Shown: positions 52,222-60,757, numbered from the stretch's first letter. The stretch: DNA of 64,000 nt from Acidobacteriota bacterium (GCA_016208495.1 JACQXX010000056.1:1-64000), one strand, 5' to 3'. Made by a program: numbers and translations. The notes: generated from the sequence alone by a model not told the origin.

Positions 52222-53363
52222 CGAAGAATCGTTCGCCAGATGATTTTCCCATCGCGGTTAACGTAGCTAAGCTCTTTCGGCTCAAACGCGATTTTCACAG
52301 AGGCTAACTCGCCGCGGAATGGTTCCGCTTTGCCAAACCTGGCGGGAATGACCACGTTTCCAGTTGAATCAATGTACCCATACTTTGCATCTGGTGTTAC
52401 ACCATTTCCAAGAAACACAGCCGCCCTCCCGCTTGAGAAGGAATCAGCCGTTTGAAATTGGAAGGGAACCACCACCTTTCCCTCGGCATCAATAAACCCC
52501 CATTTGCCATTTTTTCGAACAGCAGCCAGTCCTTCCGAGAAATTACTGGCATCTTCAAACTCGGCTGGAATAACGAGTTTTCCTTGCCGGTCACAAAAGC
52601 CATAACTTTCTGCTTCATCTTGTGCGATGACCAGGATTTTGGCTCGTCCATTGTGAAAACTGGAGGCTGATATCAATTGCGGCGGAATCTGCCAGTCTCC
52701 ACTGGGAGTGATAAACCCATATTTCCCATCCTTAAAAACCAGTGACAACCCTTCTGAAAAATCATAGGCTATTTCAAACTCGGGCTGAATGACGACTTGA
52801 CCTTGCAAATTGATAAAGCCCCACTTGTTGTCAATCTGAACGGCGGCCAATCCCTCCTGAAATCCATTTACTGATTGAAACTGCAAGCAATCAATGACCT
52901 TCTCTCCGTGACGATTGATGAATGCGATGGGTGGGCGTGGAATTAGTACTCCAAACCTTTTTATTTCGTCAAAGACCACTTTTGCCAGTCCATTATGAAA
53001 CTCACCAGCGGCATCGAATCTTGGTTGAATGACTAGGGTTCCAGTTTCATTGATGTACCCCCACTTTCCATTCATCTTGACGCCAGCAAGTCCTTCAGAA
53101 AACGGAGTAACTTCCTCTAGTGTAGGTGGAATGACTTTAGCGCCATTTGCATTTATAAATCCCCACCCGCGACGGTGAATGTAAACTGGGTAAAGTTGTG
53201 GGTTTCCAATGATGACTGGAAGTTGATTCGATTGAGGTTTAGCCGTTTTTGATGGGATAAAAAGTGTCACAACCGCCAGCGGCAACAGCATCAGAACCAG
53301 ATTTGCCAGAATTAGATTTTTGTTTTTCGAAAACCAGGTTGCCAGATATGGTTGACTGGTCAT
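52218..53363 (-). CDS. WG-repeat protein, membrane-anchored
   Basis: This 381-residue protein has one N-terminal membrane helix (LILANLVLMLLPLAVVTLFI). About nine WG beta-repeats follow, for example WGFINANGAKVIPP, WGYINETGTLVIQPRFD, WGFINLQGQVVIQPEFE, YGFITPSGDWQIPP, WGFIDAEGKVVVPFQF and YGYIDSTGNVVIPARFG. The repeats are about 35-45 residues long. WG repeats fold as beta structure and are thought to bind proteins or ligands; the specific role is unknown. The start has GGGGAGG 8 bases upstream. It is convergent with rsmG, the ends overlapping by 4 bases. Confidence 0.88.
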   Translation of the reverse strand: MTSQPYLATWFSKNKNLILANLVLMLLPLAVVTLFIPSKTAKPQSNQLPVIIGNPQLYPVYIHRRGWGFINANGAKVIPPTLEEVTPFSEGLAGVKMNGKWGYINETGTLVIQPRFDAAGEFHNGLAKVVFDEIKRFGVLIPRPPIAFINRHGEKVIDCLQFQSVNGFQEGLAAVQIDNKWGFINLQGQVVIQPEFEIAYDFSEGLSLVFKDGKYGFITPSGDWQIPPQLISASSFHNGRAKILVIAQDEAESYGFCDRQGKLVIPAEFEDASNFSEGLAAVRKNGKWGFIDAEGKVVVPFQFQTADSFSSGRAAVFLGNGVTPDAKYGYIDSTGNVVIPARFGKAEPFRGELASVKIAFEPKELSYVNRDGKIIWRTILR

Positions 53364-53415
53364 GAGATAAACCTCCCCTCACAGGCGATACCTTGTTGAA
53401 GGCTGCTCTCTATTC

Positions 53416-53453
53416 AAACAAAAAAAGAGGAGCACCGCAAGGCGACTCCTCTT
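53416..53453 (-). terminator. Rho-independent terminator (minus strand)
   Basis: On the minus strand, AAGAGGAGTCGCC, a TTGC loop and GGTGCTCCTCTT are followed by TTTTTGTTTG. It ends the TonB-receptor remnant at 53497-54054. Confidence 0.85.
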
Positions 53454-53496
53454 CAGAGATTTGGGCCGAATGCATTTTGAGGTTACTGGCTACTGA

Positions 53497-54054
53497 CTAC
53501 TGACTACTAACTGATTTGATTCCCTTAAAATTCACCCGAACCGCAAGCTGAAAGGCACGTGGACCGCCTGTTCCAAACACACCGCCCGCCGTTTGAATCG
53601 GTGTTCCAAACCGTGATGACCGCAAAAACCCAGGATTATTTGGATCCTGGCTGTCGCGAATCAACGTGTTTTGGAAGCCGGAATAATTCACGTTGGTCAC
53701 GCCACGAATGTTGGTCACATTAAACAGATTAAACACTTCGGCGATGCCCTGCACTTTGAGCCGGTCGCCGATGGTAAACGTTTTGGTCAGTCGCAGGTCA
53801 AATGACTGGAAGCTATCGCCAAATCTCAGGTTGTCATTGACGAGCGGGAGCAATCCAACCCCGGCGATTCCGCTTCCGGCGTTGATTTGGGTGATGAATT
53901 CATTGAGATCTGCCCCCGTCTTGAATTGTCGCCCGGCGGCATTGCGCTGGATGTATGGAATCCGGGTTGTACCATTGGGCAACACGATGTCAAACGGGAC
54001 ACCCGACGTGGTTGTGTAAATCGGTGAAAGCTGAAACCCCAGCGGCAGGTCAAA
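53497..54054 (-). pseudogene. 3' remnant of a TonB-dependent receptor gene
   Basis: An open stretch of 185 codons encodes the end of an outer-membrane beta-barrel of the large acidobacterial TonB-dependent (Oar-like) type. GFQLSPIYTTTSGVPFDI, then SFQSFDLRLTKTFTIGDRLKVQGIAEVFNLFNVTN in pieces, and FQLAVRVNF near the C-terminus are the usual last strands. Intact members are about 1000 residues; the signal peptide, plug and most of the barrel are missing. The frame hits a TGA at 54055-54057, exactly where unrelated sequence resembling iscB begins. A terminator (53416) still follows. No start codon with support exists, so I call it a truncated gene. Confidence 0.85.
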
Positions 54055-54060
54055 TCAATT

Positions 54061-54110
54061 TGTCGGCGTTCCCGCAGGTGCGACTCGACTTTGCTCCAGA
54101 TCGAAGGTGG
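54061..54110 (-). pseudogene. Relic of a second iscB gene
   Basis: About 50 bp match the iscB gene at 28195-28245 with roughly 5 mismatches; both contain TGCGACTCGACTTTGCTCC. The minus-strand translation PPSIWSKVESHLRERRQ aligns with PPSIRSKVESHLRERRQ of the intact IscB. It directly abuts the truncated TonB-receptor gene, so an IscB element probably once inserted there and then decayed. Confidence 0.75.
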
Positions 54111-54196
54111 AGACGAACTGGATGGAGCTTCCCTGGCTTAGCACAAGTTTCTGATCAGAACAATCAGGAACTCGAATCCGCTTAGATAAATATTTC

Positions 54197-54272
54197 CTGG
54201 GAGCGCCGGCATCCTGCCGGCAACTGATTGGACATCAATCACGTTGTGCCGGCAGGATGCCGGCGCTCCCAG
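54197..54272. repeat. REP-like perfect 26-bp inverted repeat
   Basis: The arm at 54197-54222 (CTGGGAGCGCCGGCATCCTG, then CCGGCA) is repeated inverted without mismatch at 54247-54272, with a 24-base loop. The sequence GGGAGCGCCGGCATCCTGCC is of a type I recall as a dispersed palindrome in several phyla. It lies 9 bases upstream of parS site 3. Confidence 0.85.
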
Positions 54273-54280
54273 GGTGACCA

Positions 54281-54296
54281 TGTTCCACGTGGAACA
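54281..54296. promoter_or_regulatory. parS site 3, upstream of parA
   Basis: TGTTCCACGTGGAACA, the third identical palindrome, 139 bp before parA. ParB bound here could also regulate the parAB promoter. Confidence 0.92.
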
Positions 54297-54434
54297 TTTT
54301 ATTCGCAAAAAGACGGTTCCTGTCACCTGAGCCTTTTCTGGGATGGGGCACTGTGGTAGATTCGCTCCTTCCCTCACAAACGCATCTACACGTCACAACC
54401 AAATCTTGAATTCACGAACGAACCTGGGGGTCGC

Positions 54435-55253
54435 ATGGGGAAAATTATTGCAATTGCTAACCAAAAGGGCGGAGTGGGAAAAACCACCACCGCGATTAAC
54501 CTTTCGGCGAGCCTGGCTGTCGGCGAGGTGAAAACACTGGTGGTTGATCTGGATCCTCAGGCAAATTCAACCAGCGGTCTTGGCATTCAGCGCGGGTCTT
54601 TTCGTCGCAGCCTCTATAACGTGGTCATTCTGGGTGACATGATGACCAATGTGATTTTGCCGACTGAAATCGAATCGCTCCAGATCGGACCGGCGGATCG
54701 AAATCTGGCTGGCGCCGAGGTTGAACTGGTTGACATTGCCCAACGTGAATATGTGCTTAAAAAAGCCCTCGAACCACTTCGCGAACGCTATGACTACATT
54801 ATTATTGATTGTCCACCAAGCCTGGGACTTCTGACCGTCAATGCGTTGAGTGCCGCTGATTCAGTGCTGGTGCCGATTCAGTGCGAATATTTTGCCCTCG
54901 AAGGGGTTTCCGAATTGCTCGACACCCTGGTGCGCATCCGTCGCAGTTATAACCCGACCCTCGCGGTTGAAGGGTTTTTGTTGACGATGTTTGACGAGCG
55001 GACTAACCTCTCGACCCAGGTAATGAATGACCTGCGCGATTTTTATGGGAGTCAGGTGTTTGAAACCGCGATTCCCCGCAATGTGCGGTTGGCCGAAGCC
55101 CCAAGCCACGGCAAACCGATTATCCTGTATGATGTGAAATCCCGTGGGGCCGAAAGCTATCTTCGATTAGCCAATGAGGTAATGAGTCATGACAAGAAAG
55201 GCATTGGGGCGCGGACTGAGCGCTCTGCTTCCAGCGAATTCGTATCAAGGTGA
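54435..55253 (+). CDS. parA: Chromosome partitioning ATPase ParA
   Basis: This 272-residue Walker-type ATPase moves ParB-parS complexes and segregates the origin. The deviant Walker A is IANQKGGVGKTTTAINLSASLA. VDLDPQANSTSGLG and the Walker B-like YDYIIIDCPPSLGLLTVNAL follow. FALEGVSELLDTLVRIR and RNVRLAEAPSHGKPI are typical of chromosomal Soj proteins. The ATG at 54435 has GGGGG 7 bases upstream. The 3' end extends 65 bases into parB in another frame; the C-terminal MSHDKKGIGARTERSASS is therefore unusual compared with most ParA proteins, which stop earlier. Confidence 0.96.
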   Translation: MGKIIAIANQKGGVGKTTTAINLSASLAVGEVKTLVVDLDPQANSTSGLGIQRGSFRRSLYNVVILGDMMTNVILPTEIESLQIGPADRNLAGAEVELVDIAQREYVLKKALEPLRERYDYIIIDCPPSLGLLTVNALSAADSVLVPIQCEYFALEGVSELLDTLVRIRRSYNPTLAVEGFLLTMFDERTNLSTQVMNDLRDFYGSQVFETAIPRNVRLAEAPSHGKPIILYDVKSRGAESYLRLANEVMSHDKKGIGARTERSASSEFVSR

Positions 55254-56061
55254 TGATTTCCTTGAAATCGACATCGACCGGATCAGCCCAAACGCACAGC
55301 AACCCCGAACAACCTTTCGCGAAGAGTCACTTGAGGAACTCGCCCAGTCAATTCGCGCCAACGGGGTCGTCCAGCCAATTTTGGTTCGTAAAAATGGCCT
55401 GGGCTACGAACTGGTTGCCGGGGAACGGCGCTGGCGTGCGGCTCAACGGGCTGGCCTGCATAAAATTCCAGCCGTGGTGAAAGACGTTCCCGATGAAAAA
55501 TTATTGGAACTGGCTCTCATCGAAAACATTCAGCGCGAAGAACTCAACCCGATTGAAGAAGCCAATGCCTACCAGCGATTGATGCAGGATTTCAAACTGC
55601 GTCAGGAAGATATTGCCCGCCAGGTCGGCAAAGAACGATCCTCCATTGCCAATATGCTGCGTCTCCTGCGTCTCTCTCCCGACGTGCAGCAGTTGGTCGA
55701 AGATTCCCGCATCAGTATGGGACACGCCAGAGCTATCCTCAGCCTGGAAGATGAAACCCTGCAACGGCAGGTCGCCGAAGATATCATTGCGAAAGGACTT
55801 TCGGTCCGGGAAACCGAACGGATCGTCCGGCGCTTGATTGATGGGCCTCCCCAGCCAACTGCCCAACCCAAAGAAGCAGATCCCAACCTCAAAGCTGCCG
55901 AAACCAAGCTGCAGCGCACCCTCAACACCAAAGTCCGAATTACAACCGGGGCCAAGGGCGGACGGATTGAAATTGACTATTACAGCGATGAAGATCTGGA
56001 TCGCATTTATCATCAATTGATGGGAAATAGTTCGCTCGACGTCAGCGAAGAGCAACCTTGA
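55189..56061 (+). CDS. parB: Chromosome partitioning protein ParB
   Basis: This 290-residue CTP-dependent DNA clamp loads at parS and spreads. The N-terminus is the typical TRKALGRGLSALLP. The CTPase domain has LEIDIDRISPNAQQPRTTF, VVQPILVRK and the phosphate-binding GERRWRAAQRAG. ENIQREELNPIEEANAYQRLM precedes the helix-turn-helix (EDIARQVGKERSSIANMLRLL). The C-terminal dimer domain is ITTGAKGGRIEIDYYSDEDLDRIYHQL. Its start overlaps parA by 65 bases. Three parS sites are in this window. It is followed by bactofilin, a known partner of ParAB-type systems in some bacteria. Confidence 0.96.
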   Translation: MTRKALGRGLSALLPANSYQGDDFLEIDIDRISPNAQQPRTTFREESLEELAQSIRANGVVQPILVRKNGLGYELVAGERRWRAAQRAGLHKIPAVVKDVPDEKLLELALIENIQREELNPIEEANAYQRLMQDFKLRQEDIARQVGKERSSIANMLRLLRLSPDVQQLVEDSRISMGHARAILSLEDETLQRQVAEDIIAKGLSVRETERIVRRLIDGPPQPTAQPKEADPNLKAAETKLQRTLNTKVRITTGAKGGRIEIDYYSDEDLDRIYHQLMGNSSLDVSEEQP

Positions 56062-56184
56062 GTGCGTCGTGAGCCGTCAGTCCCACCTGCGCGAGCGGGT
56101 GGGCAATTCAATGTGTGAGTTGGTCCCTCCTTATTCGAAACCCTGGAAGAATGATCAGGTGCAAGGTGACAAGATGAATTTTTT

Positions 56185-56215
56185 CATCCCTCATCCTTCA
56201 TCCCTCATCCCTTCC
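56185..56215. repeat. CATCCCT/CATCCTT heptamer run
   Basis: Four to five copies of the 7-bp unit CATCCCT or CATCCTT lie between parB and bactofilin. It is the inverse of the GGGATGA run at 51453. Confidence 0.75.
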
Positions 56216-56277
56216 GAAAACCCTGACCCCCAACCCCTGAACAAAACCCTTTAACCGTTCAAAAAGGAGACCTGTGT

Positions 56278-56715
56278 ATGCGCTTCGGCAAACAGCAGCC
56301 AGTCGAACATGGTGGGATGATTTTGGGAGATACCGAAATTCGCGGCGAAGTGACCTTCAAGGACCTGATCAGCATTGAAGGCCGACTCTATGGCCGCATC
56401 CAATCCGAAACCGGCAGGCTGATATTGGCCGAGAAAGGGTTTGTTGAAGGCAACATTGAGGTTGGCTCAGCCTCGATTTCAGGCGAAGTGCAAGGCAATG
56501 TTTTTGCCCGTGAACGCATTGACATCCACGGAACCGGAAAAATTGACGGCGATATTTGTGCGCCGGTGCTGACAGTGGATGCTGGGGCCAAGATTACCGG
56601 GCGAGTCGAAACTGTTGCCCCAGGGGCCGGTATCCGGGTTGGGAAACCTAACCAGCCGCAAAGTCCAAAAGCGGTTGAAAAAGATGAAAAAGGCGGCCTG
56701 CGGGCCATGGGGTGA
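56278..56715 (+). CDS. Bactofilin cytoskeletal protein
   Basis: This 145-residue protein has the bactofilin core, a right-handed beta-helix of short repeats: GDTEIRGEVTFKDLISIEGRLYGRI in pieces, KGFVEGNIEVGSASISGEVQGNV, RIDIHGTGKIDGDICAPVLTVDAGAKITGRV. Flanking tails are short and unstructured, as usual. Bactofilins polymerise without nucleotides and scaffold cell-wall enzymes or, in Myxococcus, chromosome segregation proteins. The position after parAB suggests a link with origin placement (inference). AAGGAG lies 10 bases before the ATG. Confidence 0.92.
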   Translation: MRFGKQQPVEHGGMILGDTEIRGEVTFKDLISIEGRLYGRIQSETGRLILAEKGFVEGNIEVGSASISGEVQGNVFARERIDIHGTGKIDGDICAPVLTVDAGAKITGRVETVAPGAGIRVGKPNQPQSPKAVEKDEKGGLRAMG

Positions 56716-56845
56716 TGGAAAGAATGAAGAATTGAGAATGAAGAATGAAGGTAGTGGTTAGTGGTTAGTGGTTAGAAATCAATACTTTCCAAGAATCAAG
56801 AACCAATCTGTTTCTTCATTCTCAATTCTTCATTCTTCATTCTTC
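56716..56845. repeat. Inverted AATGAAG/CTTCATT arrays with GGTTAGT core
   Basis: AATGAAGAATTGAGAATGAA, then three GGTTAGT copies, a short ATCAATACTTTCC core, and the inverted arm CTTCATTCTCAATTCTTCAT and further copies. The right end encodes the last residues (HQEE) of the gene at 56837. Confidence 0.85.
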
Positions 56846-57184
56846 CTGGTGCCAATCGTGGTGGCAATGGCGACATTGGCGGGCAGTTGAGGTACGAAGC
56901 GGTTTCCCACAAAGCGGACAAGGTGGATGATTGGCCGGGTTAAACAGACCCCCTCGATGATTGACCCAAAGTTTGGCCAGGTTTATTGAACATCCAGTTA
57001 TCTGCATCAAGCCCTGCATCGCCAATACACCTTTTTTGGCATCAATGAGTTCAATCAATTGCTGAAGTTCAGTTTCTGTGAGGCTGGCAAAATGTGGGAT
57101 TTGCTGGCCGCAGTCAAAGCAGGTTGTCCAGGTGATATTGTTTTTGAATGGGGTGTTTTGAGAGGACGTTGGTCTATCGTTCAC
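56837..57184 (-). CDS. Small zinc-ribbon protein, unknown function
   Basis: This 115-residue protein has two Cys clusters: TCFDCGQQIPHF near residue 22, and PPCPLCGKPLRTSTARQCRHCHHDWH at the end. These make three CxxC pairs, enough for one or two zinc ribbons. The middle part (ELQQLIELIDAKKGVLAMQGLMQITGCSINLAKLWVNH) is helical and could bind protein or nucleic acid. I do not recognise a family. The C-terminal HQEE comes from a repeat array. It lies downstream of two putative nuclease-fold genes in the same direction. Confidence 0.65.
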   Translation of the reverse strand: MNDRPTSSQNTPFKNNITWTTCFDCGQQIPHFASLTETELQQLIELIDAKKGVLAMQGLMQITGCSINLAKLWVNHRGGLFNPANHPPCPLCGKPLRTSTARQCRHCHHDWHQEE

Positions 57185-57205
57185 GACGAAGGCTGGCTTT
57201 TAATA

Positions 57206-57688
57206 TTAGGCTGGGATCTTTACCCGAGCTTCATACCAGTGATTAATTTCCTGAACCATTCGATTCATTGAATCATTATCAAGTTTTTCAAGTGGTGTCG
57301 TTTGATCAATTATCAACTGAGGTGAACCATCTTCAGAAAAAACTGGTTTTCGAACCCACTTATAAAAACCTTCATCAGTATCCATCCTAAAAACAAAAAG
57401 ACACACCGGAAATGGAATATCCAGTAATTGTTTAGTTTCTTCCTCTTGAAGGAAGCTTGTGGCTTGTTTTGTTGTCCAAGGCTGATCTGGCTTGTGCTGG
57501 ATCTCTGCTTTCACAATAACGCCAAACATTCTTCCGGTGTAATTTCCTTCTTTGGAAAGACTTACAAGTAAGTCGGGGAAAAATCCAGGTCCTTCCATTT
57601 TAACAACAAGGTCATTTCTGCGGGTCAAGTAAACAATGGCAAGCTGTTCGGCACGAATTCCCAAAAAAGAAGTTTCTCCACCTTTCAT
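57206..57688 (-). CDS. Putative PD-(D/E)XK-like (DUF4365-type) protein B
   Basis: This 160-residue cytosolic protein has SFLGIRAEQLAIVYLTRRNDLVV at the N-terminus, followed by FFPDLLVSLSKEG and MFGVIVKAEIQ. That order (helix with Glu, D-x-L-V strand, then strand with V-x-K) is the core of DUF4365-type restriction-endonuclease-like folds. Whether the catalytic residues suffice is unclear. It is preceded by the related gene at 57693 with 4 bases between them, so the two are co-translated. The start at 57688 has GGAG 9 bases upstream; a longer frame overlaps the neighbour and is not supported. Role unknown; a defence or mobile-DNA function is only a guess. Confidence 0.6.
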   Translation of the reverse strand: MKGGETSFLGIRAEQLAIVYLTRRNDLVVKMEGPGFFPDLLVSLSKEGNYTGRMFGVIVKAEIQHKPDQPWTTKQATSFLQEEETKQLLDIPFPVCLFVFRMDTDEGFYKWVRKPVFSEDGSPQLIIDQTTPLEKLDNDSMNRMVQEINHWYEARVKIPA

Positions 57689-57692
57689 ATGT

Positions 57693-58214
57693 TTATCTCC
57701 ACCCTGGATCAAAGAATTTCGATGATATCTGCTTTTTTTGTGTCCCTTTCCAAAATTGACAAACTTCGTCAAAAAGCAAATCCTGATTTATTTTGTGGAT
57801 TGGATACGTTGTCGGCAAGCTTGAAATCCGTTTGAGGGACTCTCCGTTGGCAGAAAGAATAAAACCTTCTTCTTTTACCTCATCAATCCCAAAAATGTAT
57901 GTTGGTGCCGGATAAGATGCCAATTTTTGAATACCCTCGGCACTAACTTGAACTTTAAGCCGATGTTTTTGCTTTGTATATCCATCGCGGGTTGTTTTCA
58001 CTTGAGCGAAAAAATATAAAGTTTGGTCACCGGAACCAATCAATTCAACGATAAAATCAACTGCCGGCCATTTATCTCCAAGAAACTGAGGGCGAAAAAT
58101 TGGGTATGGACGCCCAAACGATTTGGTTAGCAAAACAAAGAAAATGGCCTCTCCTCGTTGGCCTATCTCATTTGAAATTAATCGGTTGTGCCTCGAGAAT
58201 AAAATGACTGGCAT
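57693..58214 (-). CDS. Putative PD-(D/E)XK-like (DUF4365-type) protein A
   Basis: This 173-residue protein contains NEIGQRGEAIFFVLLTKSFG (a helix with the conserved Glu), FLGDKWPAVDFIVELIG with the catalytic-type Asp, and LYFFAQVKTTRDGY with the Q-x-K motif. This is the DUF4365 signature, a restriction-endonuclease-like fold. The C-terminal part (KLASYPAPTYIFGIDEVKEEGFIL) continues the fold. It is adjacent to and in the same direction as a second protein with the same core order, forming a pair of unlike sequences. It lies between bactofilin and pta. The start ATG at 58214 lacks a strong ribosome site. Confidence 0.65.
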   Translation of the reverse strand: MPVILFSRHNRLISNEIGQRGEAIFFVLLTKSFGRPYPIFRPQFLGDKWPAVDFIVELIGSGDQTLYFFAQVKTTRDGYTKQKHRLKVQVSAEGIQKLASYPAPTYIFGIDEVKEEGFILSANGESLKRISSLPTTYPIHKINQDLLFDEVCQFWKGTQKKQISSKFFDPGWR

Positions 58215-58235
58215 TATCTTATGAATAACCCCATT

Positions 58236-59240
58236 TCAACCTTTTGCCGCCTGTGCCTGAACCGCTGTAATTGCAATGGCATCCACGATGTCTTCAGCTT
58301 TGCAGCCACGTGACAGGTCGTTGGCTGGTTTGGCCAGTCCTTGCAAAATCGGACCAATCGCGGTGGCGCCGGCCAGTCGTTCGGTCAATTTATAACCGAT
58401 ATTGCCCGCTTCCAGGTTTGGGAAAATCAACACGTTGGCCTTTCCTGCCACGGCACTTCCCGGTGCCTTTTTAGAGCCGATATCGGCAATCAACGCCGCG
58501 TCCGCCTGTAATTCGCCATCTACTGAAAGCTCTGGCGCCCGTGCGCGAACCGTCCGGGTGGCTTCGACAACTTTATCCACCAGTGGATGCGATGCACTGC
58601 CCTTGGTTGAAAAAGAGAGCATCGCCACCCGTGGTTCGACCTGCAGGAGCGCCCGACAGCTTTCCGCTGAAGCAATCGCAATTTCGGCCAGTTCGGTGGC
58701 ATTCGGGTTGATCACCACGCCGCAATCGGCATAAATGAAGTTTCCGCTGGCCCCAAGCGACGAACTTGGTAAAGCCATCAGAAAAAAGCTCGACACAATT
58801 TTGAACTTCGGATGCAGCCCAATCACCTGCAGTGCGGCCCGTACGGTGTGGGCCGTGGTATTGGTCGCGCCAGCCACCGAACCGTCTGCTTTCCCAAGCC
58901 GCACCATCATGTTGCCAAAATAGAGCGGCTCCATGACCTGCTTGCGAGCTTCATCCGGAGCAATCCCTTTGGCTTTGCGATGGTCATAATATTCACGGGC
59001 ATAGAGTTCCAGGTCTGGCGTCTTGCGCGGATCAACCACGGTAAACGGACCCAAATCCACGCCCAGCGAACGGGCCTTTTCTGTGATCTTTTCCACATTG
59101 CCGATGAGCGTCAGCCGCGCCATTTTCAAACGATCAACCATTTGTGCGGCCAGAATCGTGCGTTCGTCTTCGCCTTCAGGAAGAACAATATGTTGCGGTT
59201 GAGCGGCTGCTCGGAGTCGAAGCGTTTCAAGGATTTTCAT
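58236..59240 (-). CDS. pta: Phosphate acetyltransferase
   Basis: It interconverts acetyl-CoA and acetyl phosphate, usually in partnership with acetate kinase. This 334-residue enzyme is the short form (no regulatory N-terminus). Signatures are [85 protein letters not shown], and [14 protein letters not shown]. Length is normal. No ackA is visible in the window. It is preceded by a short GGGCTGG repeat and hisS in the same direction. Confidence 0.96.
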   Translation of the reverse strand: MKILETLRLRAAAQPQHIVLPEGEDERTILAAQMVDRLKMARLTLIGNVEKITEKARSLGVDLGPFTVVDPRKTPDLELYAREYYDHRKAKGIAPDEARKQVMEPLYFGNMMVRLGKADGSVAGATNTTAHTVRAALQVIGLHPKFKIVSSFFLMALPSSSLGASGNFIYADCGVVINPNATELAEIAIASAESCRALLQVEPRVAMLSFSTKGSASHPLVDKVVEATRTVRARAPELSVDGELQADAALIADIGSKKAPGSAVAGKANVLIFPNLEAGNIGYKLTERLAGATAIGPILQGLAKPANDLSRGCKAEDIVDAIAITAVQAQAAKG

Positions 59241-59244
59241 AGGT

Positions 59245-59310
59245 TTTAGGGCTGGGGGCTGGGGGCTGGGGGCTTGGGGCCTGGAAATATTGGTTCCAAA
59301 GCCCGAAGCC
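59245..59310. repeat. Short GGGCTGG repeat block
   Basis: GGGCTGGGGGCTGGGGGCTGG (three 7-bp copies of GGGCTGG, 59251-59270), then GGCTTGGGGCCTGG. This is a small version of the TTCAGCCC family, again with a 7-bp period. Confidence 0.75.
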
Positions 59311-59323
59311 CAGTCATCAGAGA

Positions 59324-60598
59324 TTAACTGCCAAGGGCCTTCTGGATATCAGAAAGCCAGTTTTCAGCCGAAATAGTGGTTTGTGAACTGTCCTTCATTG
59401 AGCGCAACGCCCACTGGCCGGTTTGGAGTTCGGTTTCGCCCAAAATCAAAACCAGTTGGGCGCCGACTTTATCTGCCAGTTTCATCGAGCTTTTGAGACT
59501 TCGGTGTTCAAAATCCATCAACGTCGCCACACCAGCCCGTCGAAGCTCGCTGACAATCGTGACGGCTTTGTGAAATGCGGCTTCCCCAAGAGGGGCCACA
59601 AACACCTGTGGCGTGTTGGTGTCTTTGAGGTCTTCAGGGAGCGACATCGCAAACCGGTCAACGCCGATGGCAAATCCGAATCCTTTGGCGGGTGGACCGC
59701 CGAGTGTTTTAGACAACCCGTCATAGCGTCCGCCGCCGAGCAAGGCGCTCTGTGACCCAAGCGAACCCGAGACAATTTCAAACACGGTTTTGGTGTAGTA
59801 ATCCAGCCCACGTACCATCTGCGAGTCAACCACGTAGGAAATCCCACGTTCGTCAAGCATCCGGCACAGCGCCTCAAAGTGGCGATGGCTTTCGTCAGAC
59901 AACAAGTTGATGGTGGATGGCAGTTGGGCCACCACTGCTGTATCAATTTTGCAATCCAGAATGCGCAACGGGTTGGTCTCATACCGTCGCTGGCAGTCTC
60001 CGCACATGGTGCTGATCCTGTCCTTGAGTTCGTGTTTGATCATGTCGATAAACCGAACCCGTGTTTCCGCATCGCCAACTGAATTCAGCCGAAGTTCTGT
60101 GTTGGGAATTCCCAGCGCGGAAATCAAATGCACCAGAATTTCGATACATTCAGCATCAATCGCCGGGTTATCGGTTTTGCTGATGACTTCGGCGCCGATC
60201 TGGTAAAACTGCCGGAAGCGTCCTTTCTGTCCGCGTTCGCGTCGGAATTGCGGCCCGCTATAAAAAAGTTTGACGGTGTCGGCCTGCGTCCACATTTTGT
60301 GCTGAATGAACGCCCGAATCACCGATGCTGTATTTTCAGGTCGGAGCGTGAGCTTGTCGCCGTTGATGTCGGTCCAGGAATACATTTCCTTGGTCACGAT
60401 GTCAGTTTCAGTGCCAACACCGCGTGCAAACAGCTCCGTATGTTCAAAAATCGGTGTCCGGATTTCCTTGAACCCAAACCGGTGGAAGAGTTCACGAGCG
60501 GTAGATTCGATAAATTGAAACTTGTGAATGTGGGCTGAAGTGTCAGTGGTAAATTCAGCCGGTAGCAAATCGCGGGTGTATTTTGGAGTTTTAAGCAT
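59324..60598 (-). CDS. hisS: Histidine-tRNA ligase
   Basis: This 424-residue class II aminoacyl-tRNA synthetase charges tRNA-His. Motif 1 region [20 protein letters not shown] and motif 2 [19 protein letters not shown] with [20 protein letters not shown] are present. The histidine-specific [15 protein letters not shown] and motif 3 [13 protein letters not shown] complete the set. The C-terminal anticodon domain ([33 protein letters not shown]) follows. Start at 60598 in an AT-rich leader. A heptamer-flanked repeat (60605-60757) lies directly upstream. Confidence 0.97.
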   Translation of the reverse strand: MLKTPKYTRDLLPAEFTTDTSAHIHKFQFIESTARELFHRFGFKEIRTPIFEHTELFARGVGTETDIVTKEMYSWTDINGDKLTLRPENTASVIRAFIQHKMWTQADTVKLFYSGPQFRRERGQKGRFRQFYQIGAEVISKTDNPAIDAECIEILVHLISALGIPNTELRLNSVGDAETRVRFIDMIKHELKDRISTMCGDCQRRYETNPLRILDCKIDTAVVAQLPSTINLLSDESHRHFEALCRMLDERGISYVVDSQMVRGLDYYTKTVFEIVSGSLGSQSALLGGGRYDGLSKTLGGPPAKGFGFAIGVDRFAMSLPEDLKDTNTPQVFVAPLGEAAFHKAVTIVSELRRAGVATLMDFEHRSLKSSMKLADKVGAQLVLILGETELQTGQWALRSMKDSSQTTISAENWLSDIQKALGS

Positions 60599-60604
60599 AA
60601 AGAT

Positions 60605-60757
60605 TTCAGTCAGTAGTCAGTAGTCAGTAGTCAGTAATTATTTAAGGAAAGAGTTTATTATCAACTGAATATAATGAGATACAGCTATCTAACTGTTAAT
60701 CAATAACAATAAGCTCTAAACCTGTTGAGAACTACTGACTACTGACCACTGACTATG
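60605..60757. repeat. Heptamer-flanked repeat with a third core type
   Basis: CAGTAGT units (60608-60636) and the inverse CTACTGACTACTGACC (60731-60748) enclose an AT-rich core of about 95 bp unlike the cores of families 1 and 2. The right end contains the TAG stop of the carbonic anhydrase gene. Confidence 0.8.

Noticed and set aside
57688-57772. An 80-base overlap between the two nuclease-fold genes
   Set aside because: It arises only if the downstream gene starts at 57772; the ATG at 57688 with GGAG upstream removes the overlap.
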